Shown: positions 17,856 to 27,996 of the stretch, in pieces
Layout: each line of letters starts with the position of its first letter
How positions within the stretch are numbered: the first letter of the stretch is position 1
From: Calothrix sp. NIES-4105
GTDB lineage: Bacteria > Cyanobacteriota > Cyanobacteriia > Cyanobacteriales > Nostocaceae
Direction of reading: 5' to 3'
Assembly (NCBI RefSeq): GCF_002368415.1
Contig: NZ_AP018290.1
Coordinates: 5,717,614 to 5,781,613 of the forward strand
Length of the DNA: 64,000 nucleotides
Notes under the pieces: generated by a model
What the model saw: only the letters and a program-made list of their open reading frames with translations
Database searches by the model: none
Told to the model about the DNA's origin: nothing
Made by a program: the position numbers and the translations under genes

Positions 17856-18344
17856 ATGTCCCAATTTGAGGCAATTCAAACAGCATATCAAATTTTCACT
17901 GACCAGTTTCAAAGCGCTGTTATCTGCACTGTCAGTGAAGATGGACTTCCAAATGCTAGCTATGCACCGTTTGTCATAGATGATATGAAAAATATCTATA
18001 TATACGTCAGCGGTCTTTCGACTCACACACAAAATCTAAATGTTAAACCTTTAGCTAGCGTCTTATTTATTGAAGACGAATCTAAAACTCAGCAGATGTT
18101 CGCTCGGCGCCGTTTAAGCTACGATTGTACAGCAAGTTTGGTAAATAGCAACACTGCAACATGGATTCAAATTGTATCAGACTTTGAATCAAGATTTGGC
18201 AATATTATTCAGGTATTACGCGACTTGCCAGATTTTCGCATTTTTCAGCTGACTCCAACTTCTGGTAGATTTGTCGTTGGTTTCGGCGCCGCTTATGATG
18301 TTGATGCCAGTGATTTAAATAAATTAATACATGTAACAGGATAG
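17856..18344 (+). CDS. HugZ-like / pyridoxamine-phosphate-oxidase-fold protein
   Basis: 162 aa with the split-barrel fold of the PNPOx-like/HugZ group: an opening helix, then AVICTVSEDGLPNASYAPFV, a strand IYIYVSGLSTHTQNL and the core ASVLFIEDES. HugZ members bind and degrade heme; others in the fold bind FMN. The motif RRRLSYDC sits in place of the usual RxRLT. The C-terminus lacks the His-rich tail of epsilon-proteobacterial HugZ, so heme degradation is plausible but unproven. ATG 17856 is used; no strong ribosome binding site is visible. Confidence 0.75.
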   Translation: MSQFEAIQTAYQIFTDQFQSAVICTVSEDGLPNASYAPFVIDDMKNIYIYVSGLSTHTQNLNVKPLASVLFIEDESKTQQMFARRRLSYDCTASLVNSNTATWIQIVSDFESRFGNIIQVLRDLPDFRIFQLTPTSGRFVVGFGAAYDVDASDLNKLIHVTG

Positions 18345-18470
18345 TGCTGAGTAGAAAGTGCTGAGTGCTGAGTGAAGTTAGGAGTTAGGAGTTAGGAGTT
18401 AGGAAGTTACTACTCAGCACTCAGCACGACTCACTCAGCACGACTCACTCAGCACTCATTACTACTAGTC
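18345..18470. repeat. Tandem heptamer and GTGCTGAGT repeat block
   Basis: Repeated GTGCTGAGT, then four GTTAGGA-type heptamers, then the complementary ACTCAGCAC units, so the block can fold into a long hairpin. A second block of the same type is at 44373-44545. It resembles short tandemly repeated repetitive (STRR) sequences of heterocystous cyanobacteria. It may also act as a terminator. Confidence 0.75.
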
Positions 18471-18527
18471 ATTTTTCTAGGTTATTTCTAGCCAATTTTC
18501 TGATGTGGCGCCCTTATGTAATAAGCA

Positions 18528-19496
18528 ATGATATGGACATGTTGTAGTTTACTTACTGCGTTATATCTATATATGTCTATATCTTCAAATGCTCCCAACT
18601 TACTCTTGTCACTTTCACAAAGTTTAGCTGATATAGTTGAACTCAGCGCTGGCGCCGTTGTTTCTGTAAATGCGGGTAGAAGGTTTTCACCTAGTGGAAT
18701 TCACTGGCGTAATGGTATCATTGTTACTTCTGATGAGTCGCTGCATAATGTCGAGGATATTACTGTGACTATAAGAGGTGGAAAAACTGTACCTGCTAAA
18801 TTATTAGGTCGTGATGCGAGTACCGATATAGCAGTTTTTCAAATTAGTAATCCAGATATTCCTGTTGCCAATATTGGAGATGCGACAACTTTAAAGGTTG
18901 GTCATCTTGTACTAGGAATGGCACTCAGTCGTGAAGGTGATATTAAAGCTGCAATGGGAACTATTAGTGTATGCAGTGGCACCTGGAAAAGTATGAGTGG
19001 TGGTAATATTGACCAGTTCATTCGTCCAGATATTACGTTATATCCAGGGTTTGCTGGTGGACCACTTGTAGATGCCAATGGTAATGTAGTTGGTATGAAT
19101 ACATCTGGACGACGCGCGACTGCTTTGACTATTCCTTCAGAGACAGTAAACCGCGTAGTTGACCAGTTAGTTGCAAAAGGAAGAATTGCTAAAGGTTATT
19201 TAGGTGTAGGAATGCAACCTGTACGTTTACCAAAAAATTTGCTTTCCTCACTGAATTTATCCTCGGATGGCGGAGTAATTGTAGTTAACATCGACAATAA
19301 TGCACCAGCAGAACAAGCAGGTATATTGCTTGGAGATATTTTAATTACGTTTGATGGTGCGCGCGTTCAAGATACAAATGATATTTTAGGGTATTTGAAT
19401 CAAGGACAATCTGTTAATCAATCAGTATCAGTACAAATAATTCGCGGTGGTGAGTTAGTTAATTTGACTGTTACCGTAGGTGAACGACCGTTTTAA
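18528..19496 (+). CDS. HtrA-like PDZ protein with lost catalytic residues
   Basis: 322 aa with a trypsin-like domain (about 35-220) and one PDZ domain (about 225-320; YLGVGMQPV, APAEQAGILLGDILITFDG). Against the HtrA/Deg pattern, the TNxHVV histidine is replaced (IVTSDESL, Glu70), the aspartate is kept (RDASTDIAV, Asp100) and the GNSGGP serine is replaced by Ala (YPGFAGGPL, Ala176). It should therefore be unable to cleave peptides and may act as a binding or scaffold protein. It precedes an active-looking, PDZ-less protease gene and a LuxR regulator. The start is uncertain: ATG 18573 is an alternative. Confidence 0.85.
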   Translation: MIWTCCSLLTALYLYMSISSNAPNLLLSLSQSLADIVELSAGAVVSVNAGRRFSPSGIHWRNGIIVTSDESLHNVEDITVTIRGGKTVPAKLLGRDASTDIAVFQISNPDIPVANIGDATTLKVGHLVLGMALSREGDIKAAMGTISVCSGTWKSMSGGNIDQFIRPDITLYPGFAGGPLVDANGNVVGMNTSGRRATALTIPSETVNRVVDQLVAKGRIAKGYLGVGMQPVRLPKNLLSSLNLSSDGGVIVVNIDNNAPAEQAGILLGDILITFDGARVQDTNDILGYLNQGQSVNQSVSVQIIRGGELVNLTVTVGERPF

Positions 19497-19590
19497 ATGG
19501 AATTGATCCCCCCAACAAGAACGCAAGTTAGGGGGATTTCCATAAGTTAGCAAGAATCACATCCCACAAGAATTTTACATAAAAGAAATA

Positions 19591-20184
19591 ATGGTTAGCA
19601 CAGTACTTACTTATATCTCAACAGAACTAACATCTATAGCTCAACAACTACGTCAAAACACAGTAAAAGTTAGAATAAACAATGAGAGTGCTGGTTCTGG
19701 AGTTATCTTACGCAGTGACGGTGTAATTATCACTAATGCTCACGTTGCTACAAGTAAACGCGCGGTTGTCGAACTTTGGGATGGAAGAGTTGTAGAAGCA
19801 GTTCGGACAAAAATTGACCCTACTGTTGATTTAGCTACTCTTCAAATTACGGTAGATAACTTAGATGCAGCCATAATTGGAAATGTTAGTAATCTCCGCG
19901 TTGGAGAGTTAGTTTTGGCTGTTGGTAATCCATTTGGTGATACTGGTGTAGTAACGGTTGGAATGGTTTCTTGTCTTGTTCCATATATAAATAAGTCAGT
20001 TCAAAAAACCTACTCATCTGTCCTAGCAGATATTACCCTGCATCCGGGAAACTCAGGAGGTCTTTTAGCTGACTGTTATGGTCGGGTTATAGGAATAAAT
20101 ACGATGATTGTTTATGGTGCAGCAGTTGCAATTCCAGTCTCAACTGTTGAGAATTTTTTGAATTCTGCTGCGGAGGTGATATGA
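19591..20184 (+). CDS. Trypsin-like serine protease without PDZ domain
   Basis: 197 aa comprising only the protease domain. The triad appears complete: His51 in IITNAHVA, Asp80 in DPTVDLATL and Ser155 in HPGNSGGLL. No signal peptide or membrane anchor is evident, so a cytoplasmic location is likely. The gene is 94 bases after the pseudo-protease and overlaps the start of the regulator at 20181 by four bases (ATGA). Lacking its own PDZ domain, it may depend on the neighbouring PDZ protein for substrate recognition; that is inference from arrangement. Confidence 0.85.
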   Translation: MVSTVLTYISTELTSIAQQLRQNTVKVRINNESAGSGVILRSDGVIITNAHVATSKRAVVELWDGRVVEAVRTKIDPTVDLATLQITVDNLDAAIIGNVSNLRVGELVLAVGNPFGDTGVVTVGMVSCLVPYINKSVQKTYSSVLADITLHPGNSGGLLADCYGRVIGINTMIVYGAAVAIPVSTVENFLNSAAEVI

Positions 20185-20807
20185 TTCGTGTGTTGGTAGT
20201 TGCTGCATCACCAGTGGTCAGGGTAGGTTTAGCGGCTGTGTTAGCATCCAGTCCTAAATTTCAGGTTTTTACAAGCGGCGCCGATATCGATATACTGACC
20301 AAAATAGCCGAGCAGCAACCTGATGTATTACTGCTTGATTGGAATGACAATAGAGAATTTTGGGATACTCTTTTGCAATCACAACATTCTATACCAATTA
20401 TTGTAATTACATCTAACGACCAACTAGATATTAATTTTATGTTACGTGCTGGTGTACGGGGAATATTGTCGCCTGAAGCGCGCGAATCAGAGATAATGCT
20501 TGCAGTTGAGACAGTAGCAGCGGGTATGGTAGTTTTTCATCCAGAAATGATTGACTATTTACTCGCTGCATCTAGTTTAAGTACAGAAGCAATGCCGACC
20601 AATCCGACTCAAGTACTAACTCCACGAGAAATTGAGGTATTACAGTTACTTGCTTCAGGTACTGGTAATAAAGCCATCGCTCAAAATTTACACATCTCAG
20701 AACATACAGTCAAATTTCATATTTCATCAATTTTCCAGAAATTAAACGTCTCTACACGTACCCAAGCAGTAGCTGTAGGTATACGTTTAGGATTAGTTAT
20801 GTTCTAG
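20181..20807 (+). CDS. LuxR/NarL-family response regulator
   Basis: 208 aa. The receiver-like N-terminus keeps an aspartate at the phospho-site (LLLDWND), but the acidic pair near the start is absent (VLVVAASPVVRVG) and the usual switch Lys is not obvious, so phosphorylation may not occur. The C-terminal LuxR helix-turn-helix is clear (LTPREIEVLQLLASG to TVKFHISSIFQKLNV). ATG overlaps the protease stop, with GAGGTGAT as ribosome binding site, so it is co-translated with the protease. The atypical receiver suggests control by protein interaction or proteolysis. Confidence 0.88.
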   Translation: MIRVLVVAASPVVRVGLAAVLASSPKFQVFTSGADIDILTKIAEQQPDVLLLDWNDNREFWDTLLQSQHSIPIIVITSNDQLDINFMLRAGVRGILSPEARESEIMLAVETVAAGMVVFHPEMIDYLLAASSLSTEAMPTNPTQVLTPREIEVLQLLASGTGNKAIAQNLHISEHTVKFHISSIFQKLNVSTRTQAVAVGIRLGLVMF

Positions 20808-20820
20808 TCATTATGAGGTT

Positions 20821-20961
20821 CTAAAAGCGAACTAAGCCATAATAACTACTTACAGCAACCAAAAGAATGAATAAAACTCCCACAATTACACTAACTGTCA
20901 ATTGAGTTGAAGCTTTTTTGTCTTCTTTGTCTGATGATTTTTGGGTTTGGTTAGGATTCAT
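20821..20961 (-). CDS. Small single-membrane-span protein (46 aa)
   Basis: Minus-strand ORF from ATG 20961 to TAG 20821: a charged, polar N-terminus (MNPNQTQKSSDKEDKKASTQ) followed by one hydrophobic helix (LTVSVIVGVLFILLVAVSSY) and a short YGLVRF end. The composition is that of a genuine small membrane protein. The family is not recognised; similar tiny one-helix proteins occur as photosystem or transporter subunits, but nothing here identifies one. It is convergent with the LuxR regulator. Confidence 0.6.
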   Translation of the reverse strand: MNPNQTQKSSDKEDKKASTQLTVSVIVGVLFILLVAVSSYYGLVRF

Positions 20962-21304
20962 AACTATTAAGAATTTATACTCATCTACTTACTAGTTTGT
21001 AGTAAATGCGGCGAACTACATCTAGCTTCAGATATAAGCCATATGTTTGAATCGATTACCCAAGATATGAGACGGCGCCTCTGAGGAATTCATGTATATA
21101 AAAGCGAAAAGGGGCAAGGTACTGACTTTTCTCTGATAAATGTAAATTTAAATACATTCATAACGGCATACTACAGTAAAATTCGCTATACTTCACCGCA
21201 CTTTTTCTAAAAAAAGTCATTTTTTTTACACACAAGCCGCTTAAGTGAAGTTACTGCTATAATTAAATATAATTTTATACATCATTCCGGAGGAATACTC
21301 CTTT

Positions 21305-22672
21305 GTGCGTAATATTAAGTGGCACAGTGAAAATAACTCAATTAACAAGGATACATTGTTTCCTTCAAGAATCTTTCAAACTTCTAAGTTTGGTGATGTT
21401 GTATCACCAGAATCAGTAGAAGCTATGAAGCAACCGGGTTTTCAAATGGGCGCCAACGGTGAGCAATATGGTATAGATTTATATTTTCCTAACACTGGCA
21501 GCACGTATGGTAATGCTCAATCAAATCAAACATCGATTTCGAGAGCAGAAAATATTGAAAATACTCCAGTTGGAATTTACTCGACTGTTAGAAGAATTGT
21601 GAGAGCGAATGACAAAGAAGCTGTGATTGGTCGAACTGTTAGAGGATTTGGAGCAATAGGTGGAGACAAAAACGCATTACTTAATTCAGCTTTCCAGTTA
21701 ACTGGTTTGCTGCTACCAGATGCAGACCCTCAAATTGAAGGCAGCAATAAACCTTTTAATAAAAATATTAATGTCAATTTATTTTTCGCTGCTAACAACG
21801 CGCGCTTACCAGAAAACAGCTATAGCTTTTATCATTCGGGTATTGGTAAAGCCAAATCACCATATCTAGATGCAAACAACGTCAATCAAGTGCCTGCTGC
21901 GACCTTTGACAGTATATGGATTGGTGTATCTCCTGTTAAAAAATATAGTTTCTCTTCAAAATCTCGATATGAATTAACTGGTTCAACTAAGACATTATCA
22001 GCAGCAGGCACCGAGGGTGGATTAGATACTAATGTTAATATTGCAGCTAATATCAACGGGCAAAATTTTTCAAACTATTTAATGAAAGATTTCTATAGCC
22101 AAATCTACTTACAAGTATTTAGTCAAGATGCTAACTTACGCACAACCACTAAATTTACAGAAGAAACAAATTATTATCCCCATATCAGTATGAGTGGTAA
22201 CATCACAACCCAAAATAATGTCTGGAGATATTAGGGTGGTATGATTGGCGGAGATAAAATCAACGCTTATCTTGGTACAGACTTTACTAGGTACACAAAC
22301 GATGGTTGGACTTTCTCTGGTGGCGCCATTGGTTATACAAATCCAGATAATGATTACTATAGTCAAGTATCAGGTAGCATTTCCAAGAAAATCAGCTTAG
22401 GGAAAAATTCTAATCTTGTCTTATCAACAGGATTGAACTATGCCATTGACCGTAAAGCAGAAATTGACCAATTTGTAGTAAAATCACCGGGTAGTTCAAT
22501 TACATTAGGCGCCAGAGCAAATCTTGGTAACGTATCGCTTGGTTTAGTCAACTATTTTGGTGATATTCTCCCAAATTCAATCGCTAACACTTTACTCGCC
22601 GATGTTAGTTGGAATTTAAGCAAGAACTTCCTAATTTCAGGAATATTATACTCCCATAAACGAAAGTTCTAA
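21305..22672 (+). pseudogene. Beta-barrel-like protein with in-frame TAG
   Basis: GTG 21305 follows a strong GGAGGAAT site. The frame gives 309 residues to TAG at 22232-22234 (NVWRY-stop), then resumes in the same frame with GGMIGGDKINAYLGTDF and runs to TAA at 22670-22672, 455 residues in all. Both halves alternate polar and hydrophobic residues in short strands rich in Gly, Asn, Ser and Tyr, and the last residue is Phe (SHKRKF), as in outer-membrane barrels. No N-terminal signal peptide is visible, so the start may be wrong or lost. The function is unknown. A two-gene reading (second start ATG 22241) is possible but less natural. Confidence 0.65.
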
Positions 22673-22730
22673 ACGTTCACGCTTTGGCACCAGCGCGCGT
22701 TATTATTTGTAATACCAGCTTTATTAATAA

Positions 22731-25508
22731 GTTTCAATCCCTTAAAGGGATTATTTTAAATTTCAATAGGAGTAAGAGCGCTTCCACGTTGATATAAAGC
22801 CATGTTTCAATCCCTTAAAGGGATTATTTTAAATTTCAATTCTAAAAAGCGAGCAGCATTCATACCACAAGAAAAGTTTCAATCCCTTAAAGGGATTATT
22901 TTAAATTTCAATGCGATTACGAGTTGCGGTATCACCTAAAATGTCTGTTTCAATCCCTTAAAGGGATTATTTTAAATTTCAATTTGAACTGATACCCCTT
23001 GTCCCAATCAGAGTAGGAGTTTCAATCCCTTAAAGGGATTATTTTAAATTTCAATATGTTAGGGCGTCGTGGTAGATTACTACCGTGGGGTTTCAATCCC
23101 TTAAAGGGATTATTTTAAATTTCAATGCGCCAACTGCTGCATGTATTTCATGGGTAGCTGGTGTTTCAATCCCTTAAAGGGATTATTTTAAATTTCAATT
23201 ACATTGGCTGAAAATCCTCTAAGCATAGTAGCCAGTTTCAATTCCTTAAAGGGATTATTTTAAATTTCAATGCAAGCACTGGTTCCTGCTTTGATTGAAA
23301 TTAAGTTTCAATCCCTTAAAGGGATTATTTTAAATTTCAATATGCCACTGTGCCAGCGACAGAAGCGGAGGCTAATCGTTTCAATCCCTTAAAGGGATTA
23401 TTTTAAATTTCAATACAAAAAGCTTTTCATGATAGTATTGGTTCTGCTGTTTCAATCCCTTAAAGGGATTATTTTAAATTTCAATCTAAAACTAATATCA
23501 TGAACTGTTCGGGAGTTTCGTTTCAATCCCTTAAAGGGATTATTTTAAATTTCAATTCTTCACAGTAAAAAAATCCACTCCTGTTACAGAGTGGTTTCAA
23601 TCCCTTAAAGGGATTATTTTAAATTTCAATGAATCAGGATTAAGAGCATAACAAGGATATAAGGTTGTTTCAATCCCTTAAAGGGATTATTTTAAATTTC
23701 AATAGAACTTAGTATTAAGTATGGTATGCAGCAGGAAGGTTTCAATCCCTTAAAGGGATTATTTTAAATTTCAATGTTTTTAATTCTTCATTTGAAAGTG
23801 GGGAAAAAGTTTCAATCCCTTAAAGGGATTATTTTAAATTTCAATGTTCTTTACCAAATCACCAAGGATTGCTGCATCAGAAGTTTCAATCCCTTAAAGG
23901 GATTATTTTAAATTTCAATATGATTTATATGGAGATAGAGGTTTATGAACTTAGGTTTCAATCCCTTAAAGGGATTATTTTAAATTTCAATTCGAATTAG
24001 TTCGTCTATTGATTCAGCTTTTTCAGTTTCAATCCCTTAAAGGGATTATTTTAAATTTCAATGTACCATAATTCGTTACTCGAACTGCACGCTCTTGTTT
24101 CAATCCCTTAAAGGGATTATTTTAAATTTCAATTGAGTGCGGACATTCTAAAACACATTTCGCCCAAGTTTCAATCCCTTAAAGGGATTATTTTAAATTT
24201 CAATGAGTGCAGCTTACAGCAGTGGCAGGATTTATGTAGTTTCAATCCCTTAAAGGGATTATTTTAAATTTCAATTTTAGTATAGTGTTCCCACGTTAGG
24301 CTGTTCGCTGTTTCAATCCCTTAAAGGGATTATTTTAAATTTCAATTGCTTAAACCCAATTTTATACCTCTTATCATTAATGTTTCAATCCCTTAAAGGG
24401 ATTATTTTAAATTTCAATGAAGTATTCCATCCACTGTTGCAATAAAATAATTCCGTTTCAATCCCTTAAAGGGATTATTTTAAATTTCAATAAAATTGAT
24501 TTAGATGCTTGGTGGGATTTGGTAAGTTTCAATCCCTTAAAGGGATTATTTTAAATTTCAATTCAATCTGACCTACGTTGGTGATATTAGTGGCTAGTTT
24601 CAATCCCTTAAAGGGATTATTTTAAATTTCAATCTTGTTCAATGATTATTTCATGCTCGCGTAGATGCGTTTCAATCCCTTAAAGGGATTATTTTAAATT
24701 TCAATTAAATTAGCAAATGAGCTACATCCACCCTATTTGTTTCAATCCCTTAAAGGGATTATTTTAAATTTCAATACCTAGCGCGTCAAGGGCATCAAAT
24801 ATCTCTAGCTTAAATGTTTCAATCCCTTAAAGGGATTATTTTAAATTTCAATTTTCCCAGAGATTCCTTTATATCGCTCTCCTCTTGAGATAACGGGAGT
24901 TTCAATCCCTTAAAGGGATTATTTTAAATTTCAATTGTACCGATTGGGAACTCATCTAGAGGTCATCAAGTGCGTTTCAATCCCTTAAAGGGATTATTTT
25001 AAATTTCAATTAAAGATGTTATGAATGATGATAATGCTGCCGAGAAGTTTCAATCCCTTAAAGGGATTATTTTAAATTTCAATCTGGTTAAAGGTTGAAA
25101 AACTTGCTTTGCTGCAAGTTTCAATCCCTTAAAGGGATTATTTTAAATTTCAATTTACACCATCTTCGTTTATTGGTAAAGTGGTTGGGTTTCAATCCCT
25201 TAAAGGGATTATTTTAAATTTCAATTCGGTTATCGGTTTAATGATGGATGTTGTCATAAAGTTTCAATCCCTTAAAGGGATTATTTTAAATTTCAATACA
25301 TCTATACCTTTACTAGTGAGTTACGCACGATGTTTCAATCCCTTAAAGGGATTATTTTAAATTTCAATCGACCGTAAATAGTGCTAATTGTGTGCAATCC
25401 ATGTTTCAATCCCTTAAAGGGATTATTTTAAATTTCAATAATTCGCCTTCTCGAAGTCAATGAAGACTGCTCTTTCAATCCCTTAAAGGGATTATTTTAA
25501 ATTTCAAT
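22731..25508 (-). CRISPR. CRISPR array 1: 39 repeats of 37 bp, 38 spacers
   Basis: The plus-strand repeat begins GTTTCAATCCCTTAAAGGGA and ends TTTTAAATTTCAAT; the average unit is about 72 bp, so spacers average 35. The complement ends in ATTGAAAC, the usual 8-nt crRNA tag of this repeat type, so transcription is on the minus strand with the leader at the right (25509 onwards). The inner AATCCCTTTAAGGGATT palindrome gives the Cas6 stem. Variants: the repeat near 23234 has ATTCC, and the leader-proximal repeat at 25472 starts with C instead of G. Spacers look non-repetitive. Confidence 0.98.
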
Positions 25509-25785
25509 GGCTCAATGTGGAAGCTTTGCTGTATTTGGTTTTCAAGGTTCTGTACCGCGAACTTAGAGTAATAATAGCGTTTCAGATGTTGAGGTGTCAA
25601 TATGAGCATAGGCTAAAATTGCTGGAATGGTTAATTGATAGGGGTTTCAGAGTTACCGCGAACCTCTGTCAGGCGCCAAATTCTTCAAAGCTTGACTGGA
25701 TAGGCGTTTCGAGGATAAATTGACGTGACGTGAAAAAAACACCAGTAGGTTCGCGGTCATATAGGAAAAATTAGGTAAATGCTAT
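25509..25785 (-). promoter_or_regulatory. CRISPR leader of array 1
   Basis: This flank is strongly similar to the right flank of array 2 (34470-34745): both start GCTCAATGTGG with AGCTTTGCTGTATTTGGTTT close by, and both contain three GCGAACC/GGTTCGCGGT-type boxes at similar spacing. The left flanks of the arrays are unrelated. This marks the right side as the leader carrying the promoter and integration signals, reading on the minus strand into the array. Confidence 0.8.
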
Positions 25786-25928
25786 CTAATTTGTTTGCCT
25801 GCGTACCATTCCCATTCCCATTGGTGTTTTTCTTCCGACTCCTGCGTATAGCGCAAAATCAGCTATTGCGTTTACTTGTTTGATGACTTCTGGTTCAACC
25901 TCTCCTATGATTTTATATGTTACTTGCC
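25786..25928 (-). pseudogene. cas6: Cas6 C-terminal fragment (3' part of split gene)
   Basis: Minus-strand frame ending at 25786 reads QVTYKIIGEVEPEVIKQVNA, then ADFALYAGVGRKTPMGMGMV and RRQTN. This is the Cas6 C-terminus with its Gly-rich RNA-binding loop. It is in register with the N-terminal part at 27997-28680: removing the intervening element would join ...FIGCV to G-QVTYK and give about 275 aa, a normal Cas6 length. It stands directly before the leader of array 1 and reads toward it. As split, neither part should make a complete Cas6. Confidence 0.85.
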
Positions 25929-27996
25929 GGTTCAAAAAATCTCGGAAAATCTGGACTCCTAGACCCACGCACAATCACGGTTCGTTGTACGATTTCCTTC
26001 ACCTGTTTCAAGATGACATTCTAACCGTCCGTTGTTTCGGACTTGCAAACGTTTGTTCACTCGGCACATTTAATCCACAAAGGATTATTACATCCAATGG
26101 CAACCGAATCACCAAATTCAAGGGTATTTTTCAATATACCCGTTGCGTAAGCTAGAAGAGGCTGTTGGCCTAGGCGTAAAGAAAGAGTGTCGGGCTATAC
26201 CTTTCACCCTTTTCGACAGAACGTTCCAGTGTGACCAGACGTGCTTCTTGTGTTCCATACCCTCGTAGGCGGCTCTGGCTGGAACGCCCTCAGAATAATT
26301 CATTGCACGTCGTGCAAGAACTAATGCTGCTGCCGTCCCTGAATTCATCCCATAAAGTGACATAAATTTGGTCATACCTATGAGGGATGAATACGCAGGA
26401 TTAACGGTAATTAATTTAATTCCTAATTTAAAACATCGTGAAGAGAGTAATTCATAAAAGCGGTTATAAGCAAAACCAGAAATCATTCGATTATAACGTT
26501 TATACTTGGCGCCATTATTTAATCGTGCTTTTTTACCATCAAAATCTAATTCTTCAATAACAATGGGGCATTTAAAAGCGAGTGCCAATGTTGTTAATTC
26601 TGTGACAACTTCCGCCAATACTGCCTCGGTTTGATTAGTCGATAAGCTATGCAGGTTAAATTTAATATCACCAAATCGTTTAGGATTACCATCCGCATTT
26701 ACTTTACACCATGCAACCGAGTTGATATTTAAATCTACACCAATACAACCCAACATTACCGAATCAGATGTTATGGGTTGATATACATCAACGGTGATAT
26801 GTGCCGACCAAACACCATATTTACGTTGAATTATCCGGTAAGTTATTGCTTGCCCACACGCCCATGCTGCACGAATTTCCTTATCGCCATAGCCATTTAA
26901 ATTGATTGGTATCTCTACATACTCACCGTATCTTGATTCTAAAGCGTATGGCACACGTATTTTTAAAATATCAAGAGAATCTTTTTCCAGACCAAGTATT
27001 AATTGACATACTTGATTACCGTTTGATTCGTCTTTACTACCAACGAAATAAATTGTTTCTTTATTACCTAAATTGACATGCAATTGTTTTGATTTTAAGT
27101 GTTTTAATTGACACACCATTCGGTGCAACTTGCGCTTTTGATTGTGTAATTTATTTTTTGCACTTTGGTAATATGTACCAGATTCGCGACCAAAAACCCG
27201 TGATGATGCCTCGTCAAATTGTGGTTGATATTTTGATGATATCTTCGCCTTTTTACCTTGTTTTTTCGTAGAATTGTATTTAGCGACTGTTTTTAAATAT
27301 TCAATGTGTTTTTTGACTTTCTTTTCAAGCGTATCTATTGAGGATTTTAATGATTTTATTTTCGATTCTAATGTTTGTATGTGTCGTGCTAGGGAATCTC
27401 TGGCACTTTTTATTTCACCTTCTATAAACGCAATAATACTCGAAGCTTGCCGTTTATTAATTGCATATTTTTTTTGCAATGTTGTATTCAATTCTGACTT
27501 TTTTTGATTTGAAAGTAATCCTTTAAGGCTAAATATTGATGCATATGTTGAAATTGCTGCATAGTCTGCTAGGAACAAACCTGTGTCGGTATTTGTATGT
27601 ATTTGCTTGACGTAGGTTTGTTTTCGCATAATGCATTTATGCACTTTTATATATTAGCTTTATAATTATAATTATTGCATGTTTACTGGAATTTTACTAC
27701 TTAGATAAATTAATAATTATCATCACAATTATATATCAATATTATCCAGTTGATAACCTGTCGTTATTAGTCAGCAGTACCCCAATTTTACGCATTGAAA
27801 ATTAATTGTATAAATCACCTTTTAATAGTACATTTTTAGTCTACTAATTGTAGATTTATTAAAAATAAACGAACATTATCAAGGAAGAGAGTATTGCCCC
27901 AGCGATTAACTAGATAATAACCTCATACATAGATTTTTGAAGATTTTATAACTAATCCTATGAAATCCTATGATTTTGGGTTACTGCTGATAACCC
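25929..27996 (-). mobile_element. IS200/IS605-type element (tnpB only) inside cas6
   Basis: About 2.07 kb between the two cas6 parts, carrying one gene (tnpB, minus strand). The left end begins with a hairpin at 27978-27996 (GGGTTA / TAACCC arms, 7-base loop) and has about 350 bases before tnpB; the right end is about 190 bases. There are no inverted terminal repeats and no target duplication, as expected for single-strand transposition of this family. No tnpA is present, so mobility would depend on a TnpA in trans. Ends are placed to within a few bases from the cas6 reading frame. Confidence 0.8.
26118..27644 (-). CDS. tnpB: TnpB-like RNA-guided nuclease, atypical
   Basis: 508 aa (ATG 27629 is an alternative start). 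Residues about 50-190 are Lys/Glu-rich and coiled-coil-like. The C-terminal RuvC-type domain has the first acidic site in CIGVDLNINSVAW (Asp304) and the second in IVIEELDFDGKK (Glu364/365). The TnpB zinc ribbon (paired CxxC) is absent, and where the third acidic residue is expected the sequence is YGMNSGTAAALVLARRAM, with no Asp. Related cyanobacterial proteins with an AAALVxARR block are known as IS605 OrfB variants. TnpB proteins use an RNA from the element's right end. Here the adjacent guide sequence would be cas6 itself. Nuclease activity is uncertain. Confidence 0.85.
   Translation of the reverse strand: MHKCIMRKQTYVKQIHTNTDTGLFLADYAAISTYASIFSLKGLLSNQKKSELNTTLQKKYAINKRQASSIIAFIEGEIKSARDSLARHIQTLESKIKSLKSSIDTLEKKVKKHIEYLKTVAKYNSTKKQGKKAKISSKYQPQFDEASSRVFGRESGTYYQSAKNKLHNQKRKLHRMVCQLKHLKSKQLHVNLGNKETIYFVGSKDESNGNQVCQLILGLEKDSLDILKIRVPYALESRYGEYVEIPINLNGYGDKEIRAAWACGQAITYRIIQRKYGVWSAHITVDVYQPITSDSVMLGCIGVDLNINSVAWCKVNADGNPKRFGDIKFNLHSLSTNQTEAVLAEVVTELTTLALAFKCPIVIEELDFDGKKARLNNGAKYKRYNRMISGFAYNRFYELLSSRCFKLGIKLITVNPAYSSLIGMTKFMSLYGMNSGTAAALVLARRAMNYSEGVPARAAYEGMEHKKHVWSHWNVLSKRVKGIARHSFFTPRPTASSSLRNGYIEKYP

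Noticed and set aside
8535-22672. A reassigned stop codon as explanation for the in-frame stops
   Set aside because: Three different stop codons (TAG, TGA, TAA) interrupt genes, and all three also end intact genes here; separate mutations or errors are simpler.
25880-26155. 91-aa plus-strand ORF over the IS right end and cas6 fragment
   Set aside because: Shadow of the minus-strand cas6 C-terminus and IS end; no recognisable protein.
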